A stretch of DNA of 64,000 bases. Source: an uncultured Acidobacteriota bacterium. GTDB taxonomy: Bacteria; Acidobacteriota; Terriglobia; Terriglobales; Acidobacteriaceae. Position numbers and translations under genes: made by a program. Below the pieces are notes generated by a model. It did no database searches. It was not told the origin of the DNA and saw only the letters and a program-made list of their open reading frames with translations. This document shows positions 26,478 to 34,915 of this stretch, in pieces (within the stretch, counting starts at the first letter, position 1; each line of letters opens with the position of its first letter). The DNA is taken from NCBI GenBank assembly GCA_903832055.1, contig CAILAC010000002.1:434001-498000 (forward strand). The letters run 5' to 3'.

Positions 26478-27083
26478 ATGACAAGATTGAGCGTGCGACA
26501 CGCAATTCCATGGCTGCTGGTGGTCTTCCGGGCGCTACTCGCGCCGCTGATGTTCGCTGCTGTGCTCACGATTGCAGAGCCGCAGCCCTGGCTGGGAGCC
26601 ATGATTGTTTCCGGCTTTCTCTCGGACGTATACGACGGCATTCTCGCCCGTCGCTGGGGCACGGAGACGGCGTCGCTGCGCGTTGCAGACTCAATCGCCG
26701 ATACAGTTTTCTACCTGGGAGTGCTCGCTGCAATCATCCTGCGCCACTGGCCCGTGCTTCGAGAGCGCATCTGGTTGTTGGGCGCACTGCTGGCCCTTGA
26801 AGCCCTGCGCATGGCATTCGATTGGATGAAATACCGGCGAATGGCGAGTTACCACTCCTACGCTGCGAAGCTTTGGGGAGTACTGCTGGCGACAGCAACG
26901 GTGGCGCTGCTTTGCTTTGACCGCGGATATTGGCTGTTGACTGTGGCGCTGTGCTGGGGAATTGTATGCGACCTGGAGGGGCTATTGATGTCGGCCCTTT
27001 TGCCCCGTTGGACGCACGACGTCAAAACACTTCGCCGCGCAATCCAGATTCGAAGAGAGTTGCTGGCAGAGAGCGTCCGCTAG
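26478..27083 (+). CDS. CDP-alcohol phosphatidyltransferase family membrane protein
   Basis: 201-residue integral membrane protein with about six hydrophobic segments. The CDP-alcohol phosphotransferase signature is present as SDVYDGILARRWGTETAS followed by LRVADSIAD: four Asp and the AR are in place, but the second conserved Gly (G before x3-D) is Leu. The family transfers a phospho-alcohol from CDP-activated donors to make phospholipid head groups, for example PgsA or PssA. The substitution could mean altered substrate or activity. It sits alone between the hipBA region and convergent nuoI, whose stop is only 1 nt away. Confidence 0.8.
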   Translation: MTRLSVRHAIPWLLVVFRALLAPLMFAAVLTIAEPQPWLGAMIVSGFLSDVYDGILARRWGTETASLRVADSIADTVFYLGVLAAIILRHWPVLRERIWLLGALLALEALRMAFDWMKYRRMASYHSYAAKLWGVLLATATVALLCFDRGYWLLTVALCWGIVCDLEGLLMSALLPRWTHDVKTLRRAIQIRRELLAESVR

Positions 27084-27084
27084 A

Positions 27085-27552
27085 CTACTTCCCCGTCAGC
27101 GCGGCTACCGGCACGAGCATGTTTTCCTTGCGCATGACGAGGCTGGTGGCGTTGAGGGTGGCGAGCTCGAAGCCGTGGCCGTGGGTGATGGCGTCTGTGG
27201 GGCAGGCCTCGACGCAGTAGCCGCAGAAGATGCAGCGGTTGTAGTCGATGTTGTAGGTCTTGGCGTAGCGCTCGCTGGAGGAGATACGCACTTCGGCCGT
27301 GTTCTCGGCTGCTTCGATGAAGATGCAGTTTGAGGGGCAGGCGGCGGCGCAGAGGAAGCAGGCGACGCATTTTTCCAAGCCATTTTCGTCGCGCTGCAGC
27401 TCGTGGGCTCCGCGATAGCGCTGTTCGAATTTGGCTCCCTTGAGCGGCCCTGGGCCGTCGGGATAGTTTTCTACCTGCGTCGGCTCCAGCATCTCCCCGA
27501 AGGTGATGCTCATGCCCTTGGCAATTGCCGCGATGTTGCGCACGATCGACAT
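27085..27552 (-). CDS. nuoI: NADH-quinone oxidoreductase subunit I (orphan)
   Basis: Ferredoxin-like subunit of respiratory complex I with two 4Fe-4S motifs: CVACFLCAAACP and CIFCGYCVEACP. The N-terminal MSIVRNIAAIAKGMSITF is the amphipathic segment usual for NuoI. The frame also allows an ATG at 27591 (MVKASRIP), but this would overlap the divergent gene's start; the ATG at 27552 matches homologues better. No Shine-Dalgarno favours either. No other nuo gene is in the window, so this is an isolated copy whose partners must be elsewhere. Confidence 0.9.
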   Translation of the reverse strand: MSIVRNIAAIAKGMSITFGEMLEPTQVENYPDGPGPLKGAKFEQRYRGAHELQRDENGLEKCVACFLCAAACPSNCIFIEAAENTAEVRISSSERYAKTYNIDYNRCIFCGYCVEACPTDAITHGHGFELATLNATSLVMRKENMLVPVAALTGK

Positions 27553-27589
27553 AGGGCCAGTATACGATGGAATCCGAGAGGCTTTCACC

Positions 27590-28156
27590 ATGCTGAAGAG
27601 GATTTCCGTTGCCGTTTTCCTGTTTACGTTCCCGTTGATCGTCGCGTCAACAACTGCAACCGCGCAGGCGCCCGAGCCAATGGGCGGAATGAAGATGGAT
27701 CACGCGATGGGGGGCCAGGCGGCCAAGCCGATGGGCCCAGCCAGCCCTCTCAAAATAAGCTATGAAGGCAAGTCCGCAGAGTGGACGCCGACAGCGCTTA
27801 CTGCCCTGCCTCACACCAGCATCACGGTTTTCAATGAGCATGCAAAAGCCAACCAGACGTATTCCGGAGTTCCGCTGATCGCCTTGCTGGGCCGCCTTGG
27901 CCTGCCGGAAAAGCCTCACGGAGGTGCGGATCTGCACCTGTACCTGGTGGCGGAGGGAGCTGATGGATACGGTGTGGTCTATTCTTATGCGGAAATCGCA
28001 CCGAGCGTTCACGACGCGACGGTGCTGGTCGCCGACACTCTCGACGGCAAGCCTCTAGGCGAGAGCGGCCCCTTCCAACTGGTAGCTACCGGTGAAAAGC
28101 ACCCCGGCCGCTGGGTACGCAATCTGGCAGCGATTCGGGTGATGACAGCGCAGTAG
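27590..28156 (+). CDS. Exported molybdopterin-binding-domain-like protein
   Basis: 188-residue protein with a signal peptide (ISVAVFLFTFPLIVASTTATAQA) and a Met/His-rich stretch (MGGMKMDHAMGG) that could bind copper. The rest looks like the oxidoreductase molybdopterin-binding fold: YSGVPLIALLGRLGLP, DGYGVVYSYAEI, and a C-terminal block with PFQLVATGEKHPGRWVRNL. The cofactor-binding cysteine of sulfite oxidase relatives is not evident, so it may not carry molybdenum. The ATG shares its CATG with an alternative start of divergent nuoI. Function unknown. Confidence 0.65.
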   Translation: MLKRISVAVFLFTFPLIVASTTATAQAPEPMGGMKMDHAMGGQAAKPMGPASPLKISYEGKSAEWTPTALTALPHTSITVFNEHAKANQTYSGVPLIALLGRLGLPEKPHGGADLHLYLVAEGADGYGVVYSYAEIAPSVHDATVLVADTLDGKPLGESGPFQLVATGEKHPGRWVRNLAAIRVMTAQ

Positions 28157-28164
28157 GCCCGGCG

Positions 28165-29157
28165 CTACTTCTTTACTTCAGCGGGTTTGGGGGCAGGTGG
28201 ACGCGCTCCGGGCGGAGTTGCGCGGCCGTGATTATTGGCTGGCGGCGTGGTCACGGGCCTGCGGGTGGGCTTGGACTTGGTATTGAGCTGGATCAGATCG
28301 CGGCACAGGGATGAATCCTGTCCGCGGGCAAGTTGAGCCAGCGCCGGATCGACTTGGGCCGGATCAGCTTTGCAGAGCAGCAGCATCATGGCCTCTGCGT
28401 GGTCTCCACTGAGGCCCTGGGTCTGTTCAAGGGCTGTCGCCGGATCGACGCTGTAGACGAAGACGTAGTCCTCGGCAGGCTTTGCATTGCCGTAATCGAG
28501 ATGATTCCAGGTGGCCAGTACATCCCGGCCGGGTGGTTCCGTCAGCAGGCCGTAAATCTGCGTCTTTGTGACGCCGTCAACTGAACCGGCAGACCAGAGC
28601 GCCGCCCCCTGATCCCCATGAACCCATCGCGCCCGCCAGCCATGGTCAGGAAAGCTGTAGTAGAGCGTCGTGAAATACGTTGAGGCCGCATCGCAGGCGA
28701 AGCAGTCGTCATATACCAGGCCGAGTTCCGGAGTTCTCAGGCTGGCGCCGGCAAAGGTTGTCCAGTTGAGAATGCGCGGGTTGACGCCGTGCAGCAGCGG
28801 CTGCGCCTCATGTTTCGAGAGGGACACACTCCAGACGGTGTAGACATCGGATGGGGGGGTGGACTGGGGCGTGCTGCGAAGCGAGGTGAGGACCAGGGCT
28901 GAATCCCACTGGACGCCAATTTCGCGGATTGAGGTCCAGCTTTCTGCTTTCAGGGACTGGGTGACCCAAGCCAGGAAGGGGGCGTCTTTGTCAGAGTGAA
29001 AGTCGACCCAGTGAAAGCCCTCGATGGTCTGCTGGGCCACCGCCGTCGGTGCAGGCAGTGTGAACGCAGCGGCGAGCAGAGCAATTGAAACCGAAATCTT
29101 CGCCAGCCTCGTTGGGCTTTGGAATTTGAAATGGATCGGCAATCGGGGAAATCGCAT
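28165..29157 (-). CDS. Exported hypothetical protein
   Basis: 330 residues, not recognised. A signal peptide ends near residue 41 (FTLPAPTAVAQQ). The body is a globular, mostly beta-strand-like region rich in Trp and Tyr (EGFHWVDFHSDKDAPFLAWV, WTTFAGASLRTPELGLVYDD) with cysteines at CFACD that could bind metal or form a disulfide. The last about 40 residues are Pro/Arg-rich low complexity, ending KPAEVKK. It is convergent with the preceding molybdopterin-like gene (8 nt apart). Probably a periplasmic protein restricted to acidobacteria. Confidence 0.65.
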   Translation of the reverse strand: MRFPRLPIHFKFQSPTRLAKISVSIALLAAAFTLPAPTAVAQQTIEGFHWVDFHSDKDAPFLAWVTQSLKAESWTSIREIGVQWDSALVLTSLRSTPQSTPPSDVYTVWSVSLSKHEAQPLLHGVNPRILNWTTFAGASLRTPELGLVYDDCFACDAASTYFTTLYYSFPDHGWRARWVHGDQGAALWSAGSVDGVTKTQIYGLLTEPPGRDVLATWNHLDYGNAKPAEDYVFVYSVDPATALEQTQGLSGDHAEAMMLLLCKADPAQVDPALAQLARGQDSSLCRDLIQLNTKSKPTRRPVTTPPANNHGRATPPGARPPAPKPAEVKK

Positions 29158-29289
29158 GCCTTTAGTATGCCCCGAGAGCCGCTTGTTTCGGGGTCTGGGT
29201 GCGCGCCGGGAATCAGGAAAGCACCTGCGGTGAGGGCAGAGTTGCCACCTTCGGAGGTTACCGTGGAGTCACCGCTGAAGGCGTTCGCG

Positions 29290-29317
29290 TTGACATATTC
29301 GACAACTGTGCTACTCT
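29290..29317 (+). promoter_or_regulatory. Sigma-70 promoter for the DEAD-box helicase
   Basis: TTGACA (29290-29295), 16-nt spacer, TACTCT (29312-29317): a consensus -35 and good -10. The first gene in this direction is the helicase at 29731. Confidence 0.65.
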
Positions 29318-29323
29318 TGAAAT

Positions 29324-29730
29324 GCGCTCAGTTGTTTGGTTGTGAGCCATTCTCGCTCTCCGGCATTTCGTAAAAGGTTCGGAGAATTTGGCCCCTTCCC
29401 TGGAAAAGGTGAATGGGAGAGCCATAAAGCAAGACTGCCCCGCAAAGAAATCCCCCAAGCCCCTCAGCGTAGCCGCTCATTGTGAAGTTCGAGCGGACGA
29501 GCAGATCGACCGGAGCACAGGCTCCTTCGATCAGAGGCAGCGTGCGGCAGGGCCGGGTTGAGTCCATTACTTCCACTCAACCATCTGGGTTTTTACACTT
29601 CCCTTCGGTACTCCACTACGCAATCATTCTGGATTCTCTTCTGGCGTTTGAAGCCGCCGACGAGATAGAACTATCGGCTGACGGCCCCGATCTTCGGGCG
29701 AGCTGTATGCGGCCGCGTACAAGGACATAA
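29324..29730 (+). other. Long 5' leader of the DEAD-box helicase mRNA
   Basis: About 400 nt without a convincing gene between the promoter and the helicase. An 82-codon frame (29482-29730) ends right before the start but lacks protein-like composition. Cold-shock helicase and csp mRNAs in other bacteria have similar long structured leaders. Confidence 0.45.
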
Positions 29731-30855
29731 GTGACTCAATTCGCTGACTTTAATATTTCTGAAGCGCTCAAGAAGCGCATCTCTTCCCTCAATTTTGTTA
29801 CCCCTACGCCTGTTCAGGCTGGCGCAATTCCGCCGGCGCTTGAGGGCAAAGACGTACTCGCCACTGCGCAGACCGGGACTGGCAAGACGCTGAGCTTCCT
29901 GCTTCCCATTCTGGAAAGGCTTGCCAAGACGGAATCCCGTTCGGCAACCGCGTTGATTCTGCTTCCGACCCGCGAGCTGGCCATGCAGGTTGAAGTTGCC
30001 TTCCGCAGTGTGAACACCAACCCTGCCAACACCGTTGCTCTGGTTGTGGGTGGCATGGCCGAGGGGCCGCAGTTGCAGCTTATCCGTCGCGGTGCGCGCC
30101 TGATCGTCGCAACGCCGGGCCGCCTGGAAGACTACCTTGACCGCAAGCTGGTGAAGCTCGACCAAGTACAGATTCTCGTCCTCGACGAAGTAGATCGCAT
30201 GCTGGACATGGGCTTCAAGCCCGCTATTCGCCGCATCGCGAGCTGCCTGCCGTTGAGCCGCCAGACGCTTTGCTACTCTGCCACGCTCGACGCGCAGATC
30301 CGCGAAGTCGTCCGCGAATACATGACTGACCCGGTCCGCATCGAGATTGGTTCGGTTCTCAAGCCCTCAGAGAATGTTGAATTACAGACATTTGAGGTGG
30401 AGCAGGATAAGAAGCATGAGCTGCTTGAGCATTTGCTTGAATCCGGCGAAGGCAGCTTCCTGGTCTTCGTGCGCACCAAGCACGGCGCAGACCGCGTGGC
30501 CAACCGGCTGGTGCGCTCAGGCCACTCGGCGACGCAGATTCACGGCGACCGATCGCAGGCGCAGCGTAACCAGGCGCTCAAGAGTTTCTCTGAAGGTCGT
30601 CACAGGATTCTCGTAGCGACTGACGTGGCCGCTCGTGGTATTGACGTGAAGCATGTCGCTCACGTGGTGAATTACGATATCCCGAAAGTTGCTGAAGATT
30701 TCGTCCACCGCATCGGTCGTACCGGCCGCGCCTCAAGCAAGGGTATTGCTTCAACCTTCGCATCTGCCGCAGAACGCAGCGATTTACGTAAAATAGAACG
30801 CTCGCTCTCAATTTCAATGAAACGATTTCGGGTCACAGCGCCACAAAGCGCGTAG
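29731..30855 (+). CDS. DEAD-box ATP-dependent RNA helicase (RhlE-like)
   Basis: 374-residue compact DEAD-box RNA helicase that unwinds RNA duplexes in ribosome assembly or mRNA decay. Motifs in order: Q motif (TPTPVQAGAIP), Walker A AQTGTGKT, PTRELA, TPGRLEDYL, DEVD in place of DEAD, SAT, then VATDVAARGID and HRIGRTGR of the second RecA domain. No C-terminal extension, so it is near the minimal RhlE type. The start is a GTG with AAGGA 5 nt upstream. A zinc-ribbon/glycine-rich protein follows 56 nt later and shares a terminator, suggesting an RNA-handling pair. The leader and pairing hint at cold-shock control. Confidence 0.95.
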   Translation: MTQFADFNISEALKKRISSLNFVTPTPVQAGAIPPALEGKDVLATAQTGTGKTLSFLLPILERLAKTESRSATALILLPTRELAMQVEVAFRSVNTNPANTVALVVGGMAEGPQLQLIRRGARLIVATPGRLEDYLDRKLVKLDQVQILVLDEVDRMLDMGFKPAIRRIASCLPLSRQTLCYSATLDAQIREVVREYMTDPVRIEIGSVLKPSENVELQTFEVEQDKKHELLEHLLESGEGSFLVFVRTKHGADRVANRLVRSGHSATQIHGDRSQAQRNQALKSFSEGRHRILVATDVAARGIDVKHVAHVVNYDIPKVAEDFVHRIGRTGRASSKGIASTFASAAERSDLRKIERSLSISMKRFRVTAPQSA

Positions 30856-30911
30856 ACTATCTGTACCCGCGCACTCTACGGGTTTTCACAAACTGAAAAA
30901 GGGGAAACACA

Positions 30912-31331
30912 ATGGCTGGAGATCTGCAACTTACCTGTAGCGACTGCGGACGGGAATTTACTTTTACTGCTGCTGACCAAACGTTCTTCCAGGAACGTGG
31001 ATATTCGACGCCGAAGCGCTGCAAGCCTTGCAGACAGGCCAAGAAGGCCGACCAAGCTGGTGGTGGCGGCGGTGGATTTGGTGGCGGCGGAAGCAGCTAC
31101 GGCGGCGGCGGTGGCGGTTATAGCTCCCGCGCAACCACGGGAACGGCAGTTGTCTGCTCTGGCTGTGGCCAGCAGACGACGGTTCCGTTCGAGCCCAGGG
31201 GCGATCGTCCGGTATTCTGCCGCGACTGCTTCCAGGCACAAAAGGGTGGTTCTGGCGGTGGCGCTGGCGGCCGCGGACGTGGCGGGAATGACCGCGGCGG
31301 ACGTGGCGGTGGCGGCGGCGGTCGCTACTAA
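30912..31331 (+). CDS. Zinc-ribbon, glycine-rich RGG-type protein
   Basis: 139 residues in three parts. (1) A zinc-binding domain, residues 1-45, with CSDCGREFTFTAADQTFF and KRCKPCR. (2) A Gly-rich linker (GGGGGGFGGGGSSYGGGG). (3) A second Cys pair set (VVCSGCGQQTTVPFEP, FCRDC) followed by a RGG-like tail (GGRGRGGNDRGGRGG). Such tails bind RNA and are found in cold-shock RNA-binding proteins. AAAAAGGGG precedes the ATG. It directly follows a DEAD-box helicase and precedes a strong terminator, so the two form an operon. Probable RNA chaperone; function inferred. Confidence 0.85.
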   Translation: MAGDLQLTCSDCGREFTFTAADQTFFQERGYSTPKRCKPCRQAKKADQAGGGGGGFGGGGSSYGGGGGGYSSRATTGTAVVCSGCGQQTTVPFEPRGDRPVFCRDCFQAQKGGSGGGAGGRGRGGNDRGGRGGGGGGRY

Positions 31332-31357
31332 ACTGCTTCTCGCGAAATACTCAACAT

Positions 31358-31393
31358 AAAAGAGCCGGACCCTTGATGGGGTCCGGCTCTTTT
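31358..31393 (+). terminator. Rho-independent terminator
   Basis: AAAAGAGCCGGACCC pairs with GGGTCCGGCTCTTTT: a 15-bp perfect stem with a 6-nt loop, running into TTTTGC. It ends the helicase/zinc-ribbon operon and, being symmetrical, could act in both directions. Confidence 0.9.
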
Positions 31394-31407
31394 GCATGCT
31401 TCAGGGA

Positions 31408-31521
31408 ACCTCTGAACAAGTCTGCACTGGGCTTCCCTCAGGGGCTAAAGCCCATTGATTCTGCTGGAATTGATGTACGGGCTGAAGCCCGTGCCCTTCG
31501 AAATGCGAGCTTAATCAGAGG
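31408..31521. repeat. REP/MITE-like palindromic element
   Basis: 114-bp unit bounded by an imperfect inverted repeat (ACCTCTGAACAAG at 31408, complementary to CTTAATCAGAGGT ending at 31521, two mismatches). Inside are two smaller hairpins, GGGCTAAAGCCC (31442-31453) and ACGGGCTGAAGCCCGT (31477-31492). The GGCTGAAGCCC motif is typical of dispersed repeats in acidobacterial genomes. No transposase is present. Confidence 0.7.
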
Positions 31522-31530
31522 TCTTTCAGG

Positions 31531-33282
31531 TTATGGCAGGATGTAGCGCAGGTTTACGAACTGCATGTAGACGTGCGCATTCTTGGGTGCTCCGGGCGCT
31601 ACATACCATGGTGAGCGATTGACATACGAGCCCTGGGTGATGAGCTGGAACGATCCGTACGTCGGATTCTTCCAGAGCGTTGTCACGCTGGAGAAAGACC
31701 CCTCCTGCACGGCGCGGTTGTTGGTGTTGGCACTTCCCTGAAATCCATAACCAACCAGACCGCCGGTGGCACTGCTTGGATCGACTGACCAGGCGCGGCC
31801 GTAGTAGGCTCCACCGTAATAGGCTGATAGAACTGTTGACTTGGTGGCCTGCCATTCAAAGCCGCCCAGACCGCCACCCGAATGAATCAATTGCGCGGTA
31901 AAGGGTGCCTTGGTCGAGCCCAGTTGCGCCGCTGCAAAGTCGGGCCCGAGGCCACCGAGATAGCGGCCGCCGCCATCGCTCCAGTAGCTGTCGGCGATGA
32001 GATGCAGCCTTTTGAAGATTTCGAGATTGATGTTGGCAGAGATCGCTCCGCCCTCTTTGTCTTCGGTTACGCTGGTCTGCTTGGTCACGCTGGCAGGGGT
32101 CGCGATTCTGATGCCGTGGAGCAGGCCCGCAACTTCAAAATGCCAGAGCCGCTCTCCGAGATGGGCGTCTTCAGCAATCTTGGCGATCACGTCCGGATGC
32201 AGATTGGGGGTAGCTGTTCCTCCGCCCGCGTTGGTGCCGGAATTGAGGTCAACCTGCGAAGTGCTGAACAGCGTCGGAAAGGTGACGCCTGGGCCCGTGT
32301 ACTGCTCGGGATTTTCAAGTGACAGACCAATCGCCGAATCCTTGCCGGGATGGTAGACCGCTCTCAGCACAGCCTGGCGCGCGTAGGTCAGGCCGACCTG
32401 GTAGTTCGTGTCCACGTGAAAGGTGTTGAAGATATCGGAAGGAAATGGCGAAAGTCCGCGACGATTGGGCGTCAACAGGGACCAATCCTGGCCTCCCATC
32501 ACATCCCACTTGCCAAATGACGCGTTGATGAAAGCAAGTCGCAATCGCAGCGAAGCAGGGGACGTGGTGACATAGGCATTGCTGGCCAGATAGCCGTTGA
32601 AATCTGCCTCGACAAAGGCCTGAAGTTTTGCATTTTTGATTTTCTCTTCAGCGCGGAGCGAAAAGCGGCTGGACTGGGCGCTGAAGCGGGTTTCGCTGAG
32701 CAGGCCTGCGGCGGTGTTGTTGAACGGGATGCTGGCAAAGGTGGTTCCGTTGCCGCTGCCTACGTCTGTCGTACGGTAGATGGTCGTAAAGTCAACCCAG
32801 CCGCCGGGGGTGAACTGCGCGTTCCCAATGCGCACGGAAAGGGGAGCCGCGTCGGTTGCGTTCTGCTTCAGCTCTCCGTTCTGCGCTGTCTGGGGAGCTG
32901 TCGTTGTGACAGTAGTGGCGGGTGACTGGACAGGCTGCGCAACTGCCGCTGTCGTTGGAGCGCTGCCTGATGACGCGCCTGCTGCCTGAGCGAGGGTTTG
33001 CCCTAGTTGCTGTTGCAGGGTATCGAGCTGCTTCTGCTGGTTTGCGATCTGTTGCCGCTGGGCTTCGAGCTGCGCGCCTTGCTCGCGAATCAGGCGCTGG
33101 GTCTGTTCCAGAAGTCCGCGGATCTCGCTGAGACTTAAAGGTGCACTGTCAGCAACCGGTTGTGCAGGAGTGGACTGGGCACTCATGCCGGAAGTCAGGA
33201 TCAGAGCGAAAAATGACAGGACAACTGCAAAGAAAACTTTGGCACGGATGGTGGAATACGAAGTACGCACGAAGGGGCGCAT
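31531..33282 (-). CDS. Outer-membrane porin-like protein with coiled coil
   Basis: 583 residues. Signal peptide (FFAVVLSFFALILTSGMSAQ), then a coiled coil at about residues 50-95 (LEQTQRLIREQGAQLEAQRQ), a Thr/Ala/Pro-rich linker, and a beta-barrel with alternating aromatic-flanked strands (FTPGGWVDFTTIYR, SRFSLRAEEKIKNAKLQAFV, WDVMGGQDWSLLTPN). It ends in a strand with terminal hydrophobics (HVYMQFVNLRYILP). The pattern fits phosphate-selective or carbohydrate porins whose N-terminal coiled coils trimerise and bind peptidoglycan. Solute unknown. Divergent from fba across about 460 bp. Confidence 0.82.
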   Translation of the reverse strand: MRPFVRTSYSTIRAKVFFAVVLSFFALILTSGMSAQSTPAQPVADSAPLSLSEIRGLLEQTQRLIREQGAQLEAQRQQIANQQKQLDTLQQQLGQTLAQAAGASSGSAPTTAAVAQPVQSPATTVTTTAPQTAQNGELKQNATDAAPLSVRIGNAQFTPGGWVDFTTIYRTTDVGSGNGTTFASIPFNNTAAGLLSETRFSAQSSRFSLRAEEKIKNAKLQAFVEADFNGYLASNAYVTTSPASLRLRLAFINASFGKWDVMGGQDWSLLTPNRRGLSPFPSDIFNTFHVDTNYQVGLTYARQAVLRAVYHPGKDSAIGLSLENPEQYTGPGVTFPTLFSTSQVDLNSGTNAGGGTATPNLHPDVIAKIAEDAHLGERLWHFEVAGLLHGIRIATPASVTKQTSVTEDKEGGAISANINLEIFKRLHLIADSYWSDGGGRYLGGLGPDFAAAQLGSTKAPFTAQLIHSGGGLGGFEWQATKSTVLSAYYGGAYYGRAWSVDPSSATGGLVGYGFQGSANTNNRAVQEGSFSSVTTLWKNPTYGSFQLITQGSYVNRSPWYVAPGAPKNAHVYMQFVNLRYILP

Positions 33283-33745
33283 GGTGTGCTCCTCTCTGCC
33301 TGAACGGGCAGCAGAAATATTTGAATTGGCTCAGTGGGAATAGGAAGATTCAGCTGGTGCAGCCGAAATCTGCCCCGAAACGCGCGAGGTGTCTAGCGAC
33401 AACAACAACATGGCACAAGGGCTGTGCCAGCGACGCGAGTCGGGTTGGAAAGAATAAACGTCATGGAATCTGTTGGACCTGATTCAAGCCTATCGCAAGG
33501 TCGAGCTTCTGTCGAATTCGCCGGGACCATTGGGGAGTCCAAAAGCTCATTGGAGATATCGGGTAGAGTGGTGCGCTCCGGCACGTTCCAGCGGCAAGGT
33601 GTCTGATACCATAAGGACGATTGCTGTCTCCGCCTGAATCGATATCAGGATGCGAAACCGGCTGAATGCTTGCAGGGATTCGTTCCCCACGCAAATTGAC
33701 GTTGGACGCAGAAGGTGGACAAAGCACGAACGAAGGAGATTTCCT
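33283..33745. other. Divergent intergenic region, porin to fba
   Basis: 463 bp. No gene is supported; short frames on either strand have no family features. A GGCACA/TGTGCC hairpin lies near 33410-33427. TTGACG near 33700 might be a -35 box for fba, but no clear -10 goes with it. Confidence 0.5.
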
Positions 33746-34795
33746 ATGCCATTAGTTTCTATGCGCCAACTACTCGACGAGGCCGCCAAAGGCGGATACG
33801 GCGTCGGTGCCTTCAACGTCAACAACATGGAACAGATCCAAGCCATCATGGAAGCGGCGCAGCAGACCAAGTCGCCCGTCATCATCCAAGCCAGCCGCGG
33901 AGCACGGCAGTACGCGCAGGATCGCTATCTTTATCACCTTATGCTGGCAGCGGCTGAGCTGTATCCGGAAATTCCGATTGCTATGCACCAGGACCACGGC
34001 AACAGCTTCGAGACCTGCAAGAGCGCCATCGAACTGGGCTTCACCTCGGTGATGATGGACGGATCACTGAAGGCCGACGGCAAGACCCCGACCGATTTCG
34101 AAGAGAATGTCGAAGTCACCCGTCGTGTTGTCGACTATGCGCACGAGCGCGGCGTCACGGTTGAAGGCGAAATCGGCGTTCTCGGCGGCGTTGAAGATGG
34201 GCACGGCGCCGGCGGCGATGGCCTTGACCACATCACCGACCCCGACCAGGCAGTGGAATTTGCCGAGCGCACCGGCGTTGACGCCCTTGCAATCGCCATT
34301 GGGACCAGCCACGGCGCTTACAAGTTCACCAAGAAGCCAGATGGCTCTGTGCTCAAGATGGACGTGCTCATCGCGATTCACAATCGTCTGCCCAAGACCC
34401 ACCTGGTCATGCACGGCAGCTCTTCGGTGCCGAAGGATCTGCAGGACGTCATCAATCAATACGGTGGCCACCTGAAGGAAACGTGGGGCGTGCCGGTTGA
34501 AGAAATTCAGCTGGGCATCCGCAACGGCGTGCGCAAGATCAATGTGGACACCGACAACCGTCTCGCCATCACTGGCGCGATCCGCAAGGTTCTCTGGGAA
34601 AGCCCGGAGAAGTTTGACCCGCGCGACTACAACAAGCCGGCGCGCGAAGCCATGCAGAAGGTTGTCGCTCTTCGCATGACCCAGTTTGGCCAGGCCGGTC
34701 ACGCTGGCGACTATAGCCCTATCTCGATTGAATCGATCGCCAAGGGTTATGCCGACGGTTCGCTGAGCACGACGCCCCTGGTCGCAGCCAAGTAA
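33746..34795 (+). CDS. fba: Class II fructose-bisphosphate aldolase
   Basis: Zinc-dependent aldolase of glycolysis and gluconeogenesis: fructose 1,6-bisphosphate to DHAP + glyceraldehyde 3-phosphate. 349 residues with zinc and catalytic motifs [27 protein letters not shown] and VMHGSSSVP, and the phosphate loop NVDTD. The long insert [19 protein letters not shown] is typical of the longer class IIA/B-like enzymes seen in Calvin-cycle-type bacteria. ATG at 33746 has AAGGAG at 7 nt; the upstream frame extension has no such site. A hairpin terminator follows. Confidence 0.96.
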   Translation: MPLVSMRQLLDEAAKGGYGVGAFNVNNMEQIQAIMEAAQQTKSPVIIQASRGARQYAQDRYLYHLMLAAAELYPEIPIAMHQDHGNSFETCKSAIELGFTSVMMDGSLKADGKTPTDFEENVEVTRRVVDYAHERGVTVEGEIGVLGGVEDGHGAGGDGLDHITDPDQAVEFAERTGVDALAIAIGTSHGAYKFTKKPDGSVLKMDVLIAIHNRLPKTHLVMHGSSSVPKDLQDVINQYGGHLKETWGVPVEEIQLGIRNGVRKINVDTDNRLAITGAIRKVLWESPEKFDPRDYNKPAREAMQKVVALRMTQFGQAGHAGDYSPISIESIAKGYADGSLSTTPLVAAK

Positions 34796-34816
34796 CTCTT
34801 CAGGCACGTCATCAAC

Positions 34817-34844
34817 GGGCCACTTCGCAACAGCGGAGTGGCCC
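34817..34844 (+). terminator. Terminator after fba
   Basis: GGGCCACT / AGTGGCCC with additional CGC/GCG pairing inside; 8-bp outer stem, 22 nt after the stop, followed by ATCTTACGTTT. Confidence 0.7.
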
Positions 34845-34915
34845 ATCTTACGTTTGCGCCCAGAAAATGCCCAGAATTGAACCCCATATTGCCGTGAGCG
34901 CGAGACAATAACTAC

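Noticed and set aside
29482-29730. 82-codon frame just before the DEAD-box gene
   Set aside because: Not protein-like and without ribosome-binding site; the interval is better seen as a leader.
31408-31521. Insertion sequence
   Set aside because: Too short and without transposase; kept only as a REP/MITE-like repeat.
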